The position numbers and the translations under genes were made by a program. A DNA stretch of 64,000 bases from Lutacidiplasma sp049802875 (GTDB taxonomy: Archaea; Thermoplasmatota; Thermoplasmata; Lutacidiplasmatales; UBA184), in contig JBARNH010000019.1 in the NCBI GenBank assembly GCA_049802875.1, forward strand, positions 1 through 64,000, in the 5' to 3' direction. Positions 49,430-58,102 of this stretch are shown piece after piece; within the stretch, counting starts at the first letter, position 1; each line of letters starts with the position of its first letter. Below the pieces are notes generated by a model. The model ran no database searches and was not told the origin of the DNA. It was given only the letters and a program-made list of their open reading frames with translations.

Positions 49430-50367
49430 GCTTCCACTTCCTTGACGGGGCCCTCTTCTTCGATCGACCGTCCCACAACGTCGAGAAAAATATCCTCGAG
49501 ACTCACCGGTCCCATGCTGACGCGATGACCCCGTTCCAGCGCCGATCGGGCGAGATCGCGCGCTTCGGGCTCTCGGGCGAAGATCAGGAATCCTCCCTCG
49601 ATCACCGACACGCGCCCGAACGATTCCAACTCTTCCCGGGGATAGGATCCTTGGATGGTCACTCGATACGGGTAGCGGACCCGGGCCCGCAGGTCCTCCG
49701 GGGCCCCTTCGAGGACCAACCGACCGCGTTCGAACAGTGCGAGCCGGGTCGAAAGCGCCTCGGCCTCGTCGAGGGAGTGCGTGGTGAGAAGGATCGTGCG
49801 CTGTTCCCGGATCGCCCGCCGAATCGCCTCCCAGACCTGCCGGCGGGCGATGGGGTCGAGCCCCGTGGTCGGCTCGTCGAGGAAGAGGACCTCGGCGTCC
49901 GAGGCCAGCACCATCGCGCACAAGACCCGTCGTCGTAGCCCACCCGAGAGGCGTGCCACCGTCCGTCGGCGAAACTCGGTCAGGGACAGCTGTTCCATCG
50001 CATCCTTAGTACGCCGCCGCGACTCGCGCGCGTCGAGCCCTCGGAGCTTGAGGTACAGATAGACGACCTCCTCGACGTTGAGGAAGTAGAGTGGGCGGGC
50101 TTCCTGGGGCACGCAGGCGATCCGGGCACGGATCGCTCGCTCCTCGCTCGCGACGTCGTACCCGAGTACCGTGGCACTGCCCGAAGTGATGGTGAGCTGG
50201 GTCGCGGTGATCCGTACGAACGTCGTCTTTCCCGCCCCGTTGCGTCCGATGACTCCGTAGACCCGCCCGGCGGGCACGTCCAGCGTCAGGTCCTCGAGGG
50301 CCGCCGTGGGGGACGAGGAGCCAGGATACACCTTTCGAAGGTGGTCGGAACGGATCGCAAAGCCCAT
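49426..50367 (-). CDS. ABC transporter ATP-binding protein (DRA-type exporter)
   Basis: Walker A GRNGAGKTTFVR near residue 41, Q-loop CVPQEARPLYF, ABC signature LSGGLRRRVLCAMVL, Walker B EVLFLDEPTTGLD, and H-loop LLTTHSLDEAEAL. The C-terminal ~90 residues form the extra domain common in drug- and polysaccharide-exporter ATPases (EELESFGRVSVIEGGFLIF). 313 residues. A GTTAAGAATC box (50391-50400) lies at leaderless distance. Cargo unknown. Confidence 0.92.
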   Translation of the reverse strand: MGFAIRSDHLRKVYPGSSSPTAALEDLTLDVPAGRVYGVIGRNGAGKTTFVRITATQLTITSGSATVLGYDVASEERAIRARIACVPQEARPLYFLNVEEVVYLYLKLRGLDARESRRRTKDAMEQLSLTEFRRRTVARLSGGLRRRVLCAMVLASDAEVLFLDEPTTGLDPIARRQVWEAIRRAIREQRTILLTTHSLDEAEALSTRLALFERGRLVLEGAPEDLRARVRYPYRVTIQGSYPREELESFGRVSVIEGGFLIFAREPEARDLARSALERGHRVSMGPVSLEDIFLDVVGRSIEEEGPVKEVEA

Positions 50368-50390
50368 AGAAGGCGGACCAGACGCGAGCG

Positions 50391-50400
50391 GATTCTTAAC
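50391..50400 (-). promoter_or_regulatory. TATA-like box of the ABC transporter operon
   Basis: Minus strand GTTAAGAATC, centred about 29 nt before the ATG at 50367. The 123 bases between this operon and purP hold nothing else that I can identify. Confidence 0.45.
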
Positions 50401-50490
50401 AACGGGCAGGTATCCGGACCTTGGAAAGCTGCCTTGGCGCGAACGGGCACGGCGCTCCGCCGATAGCCATTGCTGCCCACGAGTGGAGAA

Positions 50491-51558
50491 TCAGCTCAGA
50501 ATCTCAGCGAGGAGTCCGTCGGCCTGGGCGTGCTTGACCTCCCGGGCGATCCGGCGACCGGTGGAGAGGTTAGGCTCCCTCAGGTCCGAGTACGGGCTCC
50601 CCGAGATGAAGAGGTTCGTCCCCGCGACGATTCGCGTCGAGATCTCGAAGACCTTGAACTCGAGGTCCTCCGACATGATCCCCTCGATGCAGAACGGTCC
50701 CACCATGCCGCCGAAGAGATCGATCGACCGCTCGACAATGCGCTCCGCCACCTCGAACGCCTTAGGGAGGAGCGACTCCCGCAGAATGACCGGAACGTTT
50801 CCGGTGACCACGAACGTGGGCCGGATACCGGCCCTCAGCAGCTCCTCTTGGGCGCCGAGCTTGTACAGCTCGTCGATGTTCGCCTCGTCCCGTCGGTCCA
50901 TACCGAGCAGCTCGAGCGAACCATGGCGGAGGCGGTAACCGCCTTCGGTGATCGGCGAATAGAAGAAATGCATGTAGTAACGCGTTCCGAGGACGTACTC
51001 CTGAATGACGTGGGGGCCGGACGGTCGAAAATCCTTGAGCGCTTCGCGGTTCTTCGCCAGGAAGAACCCCTTTCCGCCTTTCGCCCCGTAATACTTCACG
51101 ATCACGGGACCGTCGATCTCCTTCGGGTCCTCGAAGAGCTTCGGCATGGTGACCCCCGCCGATTCGAGCCAATCACGCTCCTTCCGACGATCCGACTCCC
51201 ACCCGAGCACCGCGCGGTTGCCGAACACCGGCACGTCCATCGAGCTGAACGCCTCGGGCCCGAGATACTCGACGAACGAACCATGGGGGACCACGATGGC
51301 TCCTTGATCACGCAAGCGGTCCGCGACCGACGGGAGTTCCGGGAGGGTTGCCACCGACAGAAACCGGTCGGGGCGAGCCAGGGGGAATGCGTCGTAGAAC
51401 TTGGGGGGAGTGCCGACGCAGATGCCGAGCGTCGGCAGTCCCTCCGCCCGAGCCCCGTGAAAGATCTGCAGCGAGGAGTGGGAACACAGGGTGGCGATGG
51501 CCGGAGTTCGGCCGCTCAGCGACGCCAGGCGTGCCTCGGACGCGAGGGGAATCCCCAT
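50491..51558 (-). CDS. purP: FAICAR synthetase PurP (formate--AICAR ligase, ATP-grasp)
   Basis: Archaeal enzyme that makes FAICAR from AICAR, formate and ATP in purine synthesis, in place of the transformylase half of PurH. N-terminal DUF1246-type part ATLCSHSSLQIFHGARAEGLPTLGIC, ATP-grasp core IDGPVIVKYYGAKGGKGFFLAKN, and C-terminal DUF1297-type MVGPFCIEGIMSEDLEFKVFEISTRIVAGTN. 355 residues from ATG 51558; the longer frame to 51657 lacks family similarity and overlaps the upstream gene. Purine use links it loosely with prs. Confidence 0.92.
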   Translation of the reverse strand: MGIPLASEARLASLSGRTPAIATLCSHSSLQIFHGARAEGLPTLGICVGTPPKFYDAFPLARPDRFLSVATLPELPSVADRLRDQGAIVVPHGSFVEYLGPEAFSSMDVPVFGNRAVLGWESDRRKERDWLESAGVTMPKLFEDPKEIDGPVIVKYYGAKGGKGFFLAKNREALKDFRPSGPHVIQEYVLGTRYYMHFFYSPITEGGYRLRHGSLELLGMDRRDEANIDELYKLGAQEELLRAGIRPTFVVTGNVPVILRESLLPKAFEVAERIVERSIDLFGGMVGPFCIEGIMSEDLEFKVFEISTRIVAGTNLFISGSPYSDLREPNLSTGRRIAREVKHAQADGLLAEILS

Positions 51559-51617
51559 AGGGGGGAGTACTGGGCGACCAACATAGCCCTTACGGACGCG
51601 ATACCGCAGGGCGCACG

Positions 51618-52817
51618 TTAGTGCTCGCGGGACGCCCCTTCGAGGTCCCAGTACCACTTCACCCGACGGGCTCCGGTCTCTGCGACCTTCCGTCGCAACT
51701 CAGGGTCTACCGTCGGGTCCCGGACGAGGCGTCGGATCTCTTCGGGTCGACCGGTCGGCACGCGAGAAGTCAAACCGGCACGCTCCAGTTCGGGTCGGAC
51801 GCCTTCCAGAGAGAACTGCCAGGCTTCCTCCCTACGCCGGACCGCCACCGAGTGGGAGCCCGGGAGGCGATGGACCCCGAGCTCCTCGGCCGCTCGATGC
51901 AATTCTTCGGCGGCGTCTCGGAGTTCCGTCCCGATCCGTTGCTCCTCGTTTCGGAGGCGGTCGAATCGGTCGACGAGGTCTCGCAGACGCTGCTCGTCGG
52001 CCGTGGGAACGGTTCGAAACTCCGGACAGATGCTGCGAAAATCGCACCGACTGCAATGACGGCCCGGGGTCGGTTCGTACGCTTCCGCGCGAATCCCGTC
52101 ACTGACGGTTCCTAATCGGTCATAGAGGCTGAGTAGGGATGACTGGCTGCGAGGGGGAACTCGGATCGGAGTCTGCGATCGAAGATGGTAGAGCGTCAAT
52201 CCCTCGACGGGCTCCGAGTAGTTGCGTTCGACGAGCACCTGATAGAGGCTCAGCTGGTCGGACTCCTTCGCGTCGCCGGCCGAAAGCTCCCGCGACGTCT
52301 TGTAGTCAAGGATTTCGAGCCCTCCCGCACTGCCACGGTCGATGCGGTCGATGTACCCGTGGATGGGGATCCCGTCCCACCGAGCCTCGAGATGCTCCTC
52401 GACCGACACCGGTCGAGGGCGCTCGCGGACGAGTCGGTCGTAGTACTGACCGAGCAGCTCCCGGCCGAGGTTGCGGTACCGGGATTCCTCATCCGGGTTC
52501 GTGTAGCCTTCACCGGACCAGGAACGATCGTAGAGTGCGAGCATCTCCTCCCGACTCATCCACGGACTCTCGTTCGCGCGCGATCGAGACTGCCATTCAT
52601 CCAGGGTCCGTTGAGACTCCGATTCCCCGGTCCTCCGTGCGCCCGGGATCACGAGGGGCCGGAGGAGTTCCTCGAGCACCGAGTGGACCACGCGACCGAA
52701 TGTGAAGTATCCGCGCGGGGTCTCAGGGATTCGATCGACGTAGAGGAACTTCCATCGGAGGGGGCACTCCAAGTACGTGCGATAGGAAGAGTAGCTCAGC
52801 GCCGCCGCCGGAGACAC
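51618..52817 (-). CDS. RecB-family PD-(D/E)XK exonuclease with Fe-S cysteines
   Basis: 399 residues. The N-terminal helix SYSSYRTYLECPLRWKFLYV carries one Cys, and HCSRCDFRSICPEF at about 260 carries three, the four-cysteine set of AddB/Cas4-type 4Fe-4S nucleases. The nuclease core is FGRVVHSVLEELL, then GYIDRIDRGSAGGLEILDYKTS (Asp, Asp-x-Lys) and DQLSLYQVL. A ~130-residue coiled-coil and basic region follows. GTG 52817 is preferred because the core begins right there; the frame is open to 52946 but would then overlap the TFB gene. No AddA/helicase gene is adjacent. Confidence 0.78.
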   Translation of the reverse strand: MSPAAALSYSSYRTYLECPLRWKFLYVDRIPETPRGYFTFGRVVHSVLEELLRPLVIPGARRTGESESQRTLDEWQSRSRANESPWMSREEMLALYDRSWSGEGYTNPDEESRYRNLGRELLGQYYDRLVRERPRPVSVEEHLEARWDGIPIHGYIDRIDRGSAGGLEILDYKTSRELSAGDAKESDQLSLYQVLVERNYSEPVEGLTLYHLRSQTPIRVPPRSQSSLLSLYDRLGTVSDGIRAEAYEPTPGRHCSRCDFRSICPEFRTVPTADEQRLRDLVDRFDRLRNEEQRIGTELRDAAEELHRAAEELGVHRLPGSHSVAVRRREEAWQFSLEGVRPELERAGLTSRVPTGRPEEIRRLVRDPTVDPELRRKVAETGARRVKWYWDLEGASREH

Positions 52818-52881
52818 GTTGGCCGAGCCGCCCGGGAGTTCAAGTGGTTTCCGGGGGTCCCCAGATTGCGACGCCGAAGCG

Positions 52882-53982
52882 CTAGTGGGCCGCCGCAGCG
52901 GCGTCCGCCTCGACCTTGGCGCCGGTCTCCGCCGGGAGACTGCCACGCGCCTGCGGATTCGTGAGATTCTTCGGGAGGCCCAAGAGGTCGAGGAGCTCCT
53001 TGTAGTGATTCCGGATGGTGACGGGCGTCACATTCGCCACCGCCGCGATTCGGTCCTGGCTGCGCGGTTCTCCCATCAGGTTCGACGCGATGTAGATGAT
53101 TGTCGCCAAGATGCCGTTCGGGAGCACCCCGCTCGTCGAGTAGACCTGTTCGACCTGCTCGAGGAGCGAGAGGACCTTCTGGCGGACCTCCTTAGAGAGG
53201 TTCAAGTCCTGAGTGAACCGAACGAGGTAGTCGCGCGGCTCCACGGGTTTCAGGCCGAGCTTGAGCTCGCGAGCGAGAAGAGTGTAGGCGCGCCCAACCT
53301 CGATCTTGGTCGCCTTCGAGTGAGCGATGATCTCCTTCATAGTTCGCGGCACGTGGCACTGACGGCACGCCGCGTAGACGCTCGCGGCCACGAGGGCCAC
53401 GATCTTCTTCCCACGGGTGGCCTTGTGCTCGAGCGCTCGCCGATAGATGTATGTCGCGGACTCCTTCACCTCTCGGGAGAGCCCGAGGACTCCCGCGAGA
53501 CGGTTGAGTTCGCCCAGGGCTACGACCAAGTTGCGCTGGTGCGTGCGCGCGGCCCGGAGTCGGTGATTGAGCTTCCGCAAGTGGTAGAACTTGAGCGACG
53601 TGTTGCGAGAAAGAGAATTCCCTTGGAAGTCCCGGGTCGGAACTCCGATCTCGCTGAACAATCCCTTGTCCGGCATGAGGGGCGAGATGACCGGGCCCCA
53701 TCCTCGCGCCTCCCGTCCGGTGTCCTCCTTCGACCCCCGCTGGCCCCGGTCGCTGACCAGGGCGCTCGCGTCCACGACGAGCCCGCAGTCGGCGCAGACG
53801 ATCTCACCGCGGATCTCGTCGCGGATCAGATGAGATGAACCGCAGTTCGGACACAGGTCCGAGTCGGGCGGAATCGCGGGAACCACCATCGGTACCGCGG
53901 GAGCGGTCGAGCGGCGGGCGGTCTTAGGACTGGCAGGGTGGGCGGAGCGGCTACGCGTCGAGGAAACAGATGTCGCGGTCAT
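52882..53982 (-). CDS. tfb: Transcription initiation factor TFB
   Basis: Archaeal TFIIB homologue that recruits RNA polymerase to TBP-bound promoters. A 35-45-residue Ser/Pro-rich leader precedes the zinc ribbon CPNCGSS...CADCG. The B-reader region is GREARGWGPVISPLMPDKGLFSEIG, followed by two cyclin repeats (LGELNRLAGVLGLSREVKESATYIYRRAL and LEQVEQVYSTSGVLPNGILATIIYIASNL) and the DNA-contact helix TPVTIRNHYKELLDLL. ATG 53982 was chosen because the TATA box at 54011-54023 puts the transcript start between it and an upstream ATG at 54000. 366 residues, longer than the usual ~310. Confidence 0.95.
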   Translation of the reverse strand: MTATSVSSTRSRSAHPASPKTARRSTAPAVPMVVPAIPPDSDLCPNCGSSHLIRDEIRGEIVCADCGLVVDASALVSDRGQRGSKEDTGREARGWGPVISPLMPDKGLFSEIGVPTRDFQGNSLSRNTSLKFYHLRKLNHRLRAARTHQRNLVVALGELNRLAGVLGLSREVKESATYIYRRALEHKATRGKKIVALVAASVYAACRQCHVPRTMKEIIAHSKATKIEVGRAYTLLARELKLGLKPVEPRDYLVRFTQDLNLSKEVRQKVLSLLEQVEQVYSTSGVLPNGILATIIYIASNLMGEPRSQDRIAAVANVTPVTIRNHYKELLDLLGLPKNLTNPQARGSLPAETGAKVEADAAAAAH

Positions 53983-54010
53983 AGTTTCTGGTCGGCCCAT
54001 CCGATGGGCG

Positions 54011-54023
54011 GTATATATAACTT
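54011..54023 (-). promoter_or_regulatory. TATA box of the TFB gene
   Basis: Minus strand AAGTTATATATAC, centred about 34 nt before ATG 53982; transcription should begin near 53990. It is one of the most AT-rich promoter cores in the window, which fits a highly expressed general factor. Confidence 0.75.
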
Positions 54024-54377
54024 AGTCCCTCCGCTGTATCGCTTGTTTGTTACATATGCGACACCGTGAGCAAGCGTAGCATGGCTTTGAATTCAATTTG
54101 CCCCGCGGACGCGTCTTGGAATCAGTTTGTGGCGTGTGAAATGGGTTTCGACCGAGGCGCCTCGTTTTTGTATCTGAAACAGAACTCGTATCTCTCTAAC
54201 AAGCCCCTCGCACCCAAAACGATCATCACGGGGCCCAGAAAGCGGCTTCGTCCAGAACATCCGAGCCGCACAGAAACACGGGACCCGCGCAGGGCCCCTT
54301 GGATTCTTGGACCAAACTCACGCGAGCATTCGAAGACAGACCCCCCATTTCCCGTGTTCAGGTTCCGAGGCACCTTT

Positions 54378-54388
54378 CATTTAGCTTG
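54378..54388 (+). promoter_or_regulatory. TATA-like box of the beta-helix protein gene
   Basis: CATTTAGCTTG centred about 31 nt before the ATG at 54415, consistent with a transcript starting close to the ATG. Confidence 0.5.
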
Positions 54389-54414
54389 AGCACCCTCAGG
54401 GAACAGTTCGGATA

Positions 54415-55737
54415 ATGGCGTGGATTACGTTAGCCGGTGCTCCTTACGTAACCGTCTCGCCGACCGGGCTGTCCAATGGGCTTTCGAACCTACCCAACAA
54501 CGGGGCAGACTTCGGTCCCGATACACCCGGAACTATGACCACCGGATTGCAAGAAGCCCTCAATCATGGGGGCACCATACGCCTTCTCCCCGGTGCCGCT
54601 AGTTTTCTGCTGAATGTTGACCTATACGTTCCCTCCAGCGGCATCACCGTCAGAGCCGATCCGGGAGTCACAATTCAGAGTATGAATAACTCGATCCTCC
54701 ACGTGGTTAACGCTTCAAACGGGACGCCCAATAGCTGGGTTCGATGGGAGGGAAACGGGGCAAAGATAAACTTGAATCAAGGGAACGGTTACGTCGGTGA
54801 CGTAATCACTGAACCCACGACCGCCCACCACCTGTACTTTGGTGGGTGGGAGATTTACGGGGGAGTTACCGGGTTCTTTCAAGTCACATCCCAGGACACC
54901 AGTGGGGGAGGGGCGGAGCAACAGTATCAGTGCATCGTGATTGAGGACCTCTACATACACACGTTCGCGAACGTGGGTTCGAACACGACCGCCGGCTTTC
55001 AGATTTTTCACTCCAACGTAACGGGGAGGAGAATTTTCGTTAACGCGACTGACTTCCCCTCTGGAATTGATCACTCGGTGTTCTTCATGAGGGGAGGAAG
55101 CGCTGCCTATCCAGCCATAACAGAAGACTGCGAGTTCGAAAACTGCTATGTACTGAACAACGGGAATTCGGGTCAAGTGCTCGAACTACAAGGAAATACG
55201 TCAAGCTCGGGAGTTGGAATTGTCCGAGAGATTGCTTTTCGAGGGTGCACCTTCAACTCCGGGGCGTCCTCTCCTGTGGTAGCGGGTTCCGGTGGGCCGT
55301 ACATCGACGATAACAACGGCACTTCCAACTCATCGTACGTTACGAACATCCAGTTCCACGATTGCAAGTTTGTTGAGTGGGTTATGTCGTATCAAAGCAC
55401 ATCGACGTACATCGGCTCGATTACATTCGAGGGCGTCGGCCCTCAGACCACTGCGACCTACCCCTTGGGCGTGAGTGGGTCCCTGCGGGGACGAGACAAC
55501 AACGGTGGCACTGTATACACGGTCTCGATTACGGCAACTTCGTCACCGCTCTCGTACCGAAATCTTGACGGCTGTTGGGAAATTGTCTATGTCTCCGGAG
55601 GCACTGTCTCTTCGATCACCCTCAACGGAATCGCGACCGGTGCGACATCTGGGCAGTTCCGGCTCGGACCCGGGGACATCCTCATCGTCACGTATACCTC
55701 AGCACCTACTTTGACGAAGGTAGGAGCGGCCGGGTAG
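54415..55737 (+). CDS. Right-handed beta-helix (pectate-lyase-like) protein without signal peptide, tail-fibre-like
   Basis: 440 residues, rich in Gly, Asn, Ser and Thr. N-terminal GADFGPDTPGTMTTGLQEAL followed by GGTIRLLPGAASFLLNVDL is the opening of pectate-lyase-like proteins (an unfolding Ala/Leu helix and then GG-x-I/V-x-LPxG). Short regular beta strands follow, and the end (GQFRLGPGDILIVTYTSAPT) resembles the C-terminal modules of viral tail or spike proteins. There is no signal peptide or membrane helix, which is unexpected for a carbohydrate-active surface protein and fits a structural protein from a virus or contractile injection system. No capsid, terminase or tail genes are nearby. 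GC is lower than the neighbours. Confidence 0.6.
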   Translation: MAWITLAGAPYVTVSPTGLSNGLSNLPNNGADFGPDTPGTMTTGLQEALNHGGTIRLLPGAASFLLNVDLYVPSSGITVRADPGVTIQSMNNSILHVVNASNGTPNSWVRWEGNGAKINLNQGNGYVGDVITEPTTAHHLYFGGWEIYGGVTGFFQVTSQDTSGGGAEQQYQCIVIEDLYIHTFANVGSNTTAGFQIFHSNVTGRRIFVNATDFPSGIDHSVFFMRGGSAAYPAITEDCEFENCYVLNNGNSGQVLELQGNTSSSGVGIVREIAFRGCTFNSGASSPVVAGSGGPYIDDNNGTSNSSYVTNIQFHDCKFVEWVMSYQSTSTYIGSITFEGVGPQTTATYPLGVSGSLRGRDNNGGTVYTVSITATSSPLSYRNLDGCWEIVYVSGGTVSSITLNGIATGATSGQFRLGPGDILIVTYTSAPTLTKVGAAG

Positions 55738-55893
55738 TTCCTAACGGAATGACGTCCCCTGCGCCCACCATTGTTTGGGCGCGCGCTTCTTCCCGACGAT
55801 GCGTTTATGGAAGCTGAAGGAACTCATCCGAAGGAGTATTCCTGTCGTATTTCCCCTTCACATTATCAACTGAGGAAAAGCAGATAGGGAGTG

Positions 55894-58002
55894 ATGGGCG
55901 CGATGTCGAGCGGCGAGTCAATTCAAGCGCGGTTGGTTTTGCCAGAGGTCCTCATCATCGTGGCGACACTCATCTGTTTGAGCCTCATCCCTAACGGATT
56001 GGTTCCTCCATCTACGGAGGGCCTGCACTCCGTCAGAGCTGCCACACTCGGTTCAACGACGCTGGGGTTCTCGGGCACTGATTCGGCCAGTGCTTCCCTC
56101 GGCGCGGACACCCCTTATATTCCGGGCGGCGGGTCGGCCTCAGCGCCGTATTGGACGAACCTAACTGCACTCCCCGCTCCTTCTCCGCGGGCGATAGTGT
56201 CCATGACCTACGACTGGGCTGATCACTACGATCTGCTCTTTGGCGGCATGGGCGCATCGGGTCCCTTGAACGATACCTGGACCTACGCAAACGGGGTGTG
56301 GGACAACATCACTTCGACCGCCGGAACTCCTCCTGTGGCCCAGTACGGGATGGCGATGACTTTCGACGCGTTGGACGGCTACGTCCTCGCATGGGGCTGC
56401 CCCGGCGCGAATCCGAACGTAAGCAGCATGTGCAACGACACTTGGTCGTTCGTCCATGGAAAGTGGAACAAAGTCGCGGCTGTGGTGGATGCCCCGTCGG
56501 GCGGATGGAGCAACCTCATTCCGGTCACCGTCCCATACACCACAATGGTTTACGATGCCGCGGACTCCTACGTGGTACTCACCGACGGACCGTCTACCTG
56601 GGAGTACTCCGATGGAGTTTGGACCCCGTTCTGTTCCTCTCCCACAAACTGCACTAGGTCAATTCCCGGACCCCCCGGGGGATCGGCTGCCTACGACGCG
56701 AGTGACGGCTACGTCCTCGCCTTCGCCGGAAATTACACCTGGAAATTCCTTGGAGGAACCTGGACCAACATCACTACCTCCGCCGGGACGCCCCCTCCGT
56801 ACCGTGTCACGTCCTCGATGGCCTATGATAACGCGAGCGGAGGCGTTCTACTATTTGGTGGATCGAGCGAGACTGGTCGTCCACTGAACGACACCTGGTT
56901 GTTCCGTGACGGTTCTTGGAGCGTCGTCTCCGCGGCCCCTTCTCCGCCGGCCCGCTACGAGGGGGGCATAGCGTACGATTCCGCCGACGCTGGAATCGTC
57001 GTATTCGGCGGAATTGGGGCTGCTGGAACGGACACGACCTGGATTTGGGGCAATGACCCGCCGATGGCCGGTCTCGCAATTTCGGCCGTCCCTGCGAATC
57101 CGCTGCCAGATGGCAATGTCTCCTTCTCAGTATCCTTCGTGGGAGGCGTCGGACCGTTCTCCTACAGTTGGAGATTCGGGGACGGAACCACAAGCGCAGC
57201 CCCGGATCCGATTCATGCCTTCGGTACCGAAGGCTACTATTCAGTCCAGCTCTGGGTGAACGATAGCGCAGGACACTCCTCGAACACGCTGCTTCGAGTC
57301 CACGTCTACATTCCTCTCGGTATCGAGACTCTACTCGCATCGCCGAATCCGGCTATTCTCGGTCAGCCGGTGAACTTCGTGGCAGTGGCGACCGGTGGAA
57401 CACTACCCTACACCTTCTCTTGGGTTTTCGGCGATGGCGGAGTGGGCGGCAACCTGTCTAATGTCACCCACATCTACACGACTAGCGGTCCCTTCGTGGC
57501 CCAAGTCTCTGTTGTTGACGCCCTTGGAGGCACAGCGCACGCTGATCTCACCCTCTCGATTAGGTTGGAGGCCCTGGCGGGATCCACGGCAACCACTGGT
57601 GCCGCTCCACTGACGGTCGACCTTGTGGGCCAAGCCGAGGGGGGAGTTACACCGTACAGCTTCGAGTGGGCATTCGGCGATGGCACGACATCTACCGCGC
57701 AGAATCCCAGCCACACATACAACTCGACCGGATTGTTCACTGTCATCCTCACCGTCATCGATAGCAGTGGCAATCGTTCCACGAGCTCGCTCACAATCCA
57801 AGTGGGCTTGACTTCGGCGGGTAGTACCGGGGAAACCAGTTGGCTCGCTGAAGTGGCCATTGTCGCTGCCGCAGTGGTGACCGTGGGCGCGGTGTGGGGT
57901 GTCAGCGCGCTGTACCGGCGCTCCCAGCGTCGCGAGGGGGAACGGTGGATTGAGGAGCTGACAAGAGAGCCAGAGTCTCGGGATCGAGGTCAGAATCGGT
58001 GA
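55894..58002 (+). CDS. Membrane-anchored Kelch/PKD surface protein
   Basis: 702 residues. N-terminal signal-type helix (VLPEVLIIVATLICLSLIPNGLV). About six Kelch-type blades follow (about 80-370), each with a DGYVLLFGG-like strand and NDTW-x-Y/F (for example GGVLLFGGSSETGRPLNDTW). Three PKD domains come next (about 390-640), each with the SYSWRFGDG, FSWVFGDG or FEWAFGDGTTS core. One C-terminal helix (AEVAIVAAAVVTVGAVWGVSAL, about 652-673) ends in a short basic tail. Probably an adhesin or cell-surface receptor. GTG 55891 or ATG 55903 are alternative starts. GC is again below that of the flanking core genes. Confidence 0.8.
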   Translation: MGAMSSGESIQARLVLPEVLIIVATLICLSLIPNGLVPPSTEGLHSVRAATLGSTTLGFSGTDSASASLGADTPYIPGGGSASAPYWTNLTALPAPSPRAIVSMTYDWADHYDLLFGGMGASGPLNDTWTYANGVWDNITSTAGTPPVAQYGMAMTFDALDGYVLAWGCPGANPNVSSMCNDTWSFVHGKWNKVAAVVDAPSGGWSNLIPVTVPYTTMVYDAADSYVVLTDGPSTWEYSDGVWTPFCSSPTNCTRSIPGPPGGSAAYDASDGYVLAFAGNYTWKFLGGTWTNITTSAGTPPPYRVTSSMAYDNASGGVLLFGGSSETGRPLNDTWLFRDGSWSVVSAAPSPPARYEGGIAYDSADAGIVVFGGIGAAGTDTTWIWGNDPPMAGLAISAVPANPLPDGNVSFSVSFVGGVGPFSYSWRFGDGTTSAAPDPIHAFGTEGYYSVQLWVNDSAGHSSNTLLRVHVYIPLGIETLLASPNPAILGQPVNFVAVATGGTLPYTFSWVFGDGGVGGNLSNVTHIYTTSGPFVAQVSVVDALGGTAHADLTLSIRLEALAGSTATTGAAPLTVDLVGQAEGGVTPYSFEWAFGDGTTSTAQNPSHTYNSTGLFTVILTVIDSSGNRSTSSLTIQVGLTSAGSTGETSWLAEVAIVAAAVVTVGAVWGVSALYRRSQRREGERWIEELTREPESRDRGQNR

Positions 58003-58102
58003 GTCCGAACGCCGAACGTCGATTCAGACCGTGCCGAGCCCTCAGGAAGCGGAGAGGAATTCACCGGAATCTCTTGCACGGCGTTAGGACATAGGGGGAT
58101 CT

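Larger units (their letters stand above)
54001..54414. other. Lower-GC intergenic region between TFB and the beta-helix gene
   Basis: About 410 bases with clearly lower GC than the flanks (line 54121-54180 is 29 of 60 G+C). It holds the TFB promoter at its left end and the promoter of the beta-helix gene at its right end. Open frames on both strands (54066-54389 plus, 54122-54373 minus) give Arg/Pro-rich products without any domain, so I do not call a gene. It may be a remnant of older coding DNA. Confidence 0.5.

Noticed and set aside
50368..50490. Possible RNA gene between the ABC operon and purP
   Set aside because: No tRNA-like or box C/D pairing could be built on either strand; only a promoter element is visible.
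41872..52817. CRISPR-Cas system suggested by two Cas4-like nucleases
   Set aside because: No direct repeat array and no cas1, cas2, cas3 or effector genes can be seen in the window.
54066..54389. Open frame of 107 codons with GTG/ATG start in the low-GC gap
   Set aside because: The product is Arg/Pro-rich with no domain, it overlaps another equally weak frame on the opposite strand, and it lacks a start signal.
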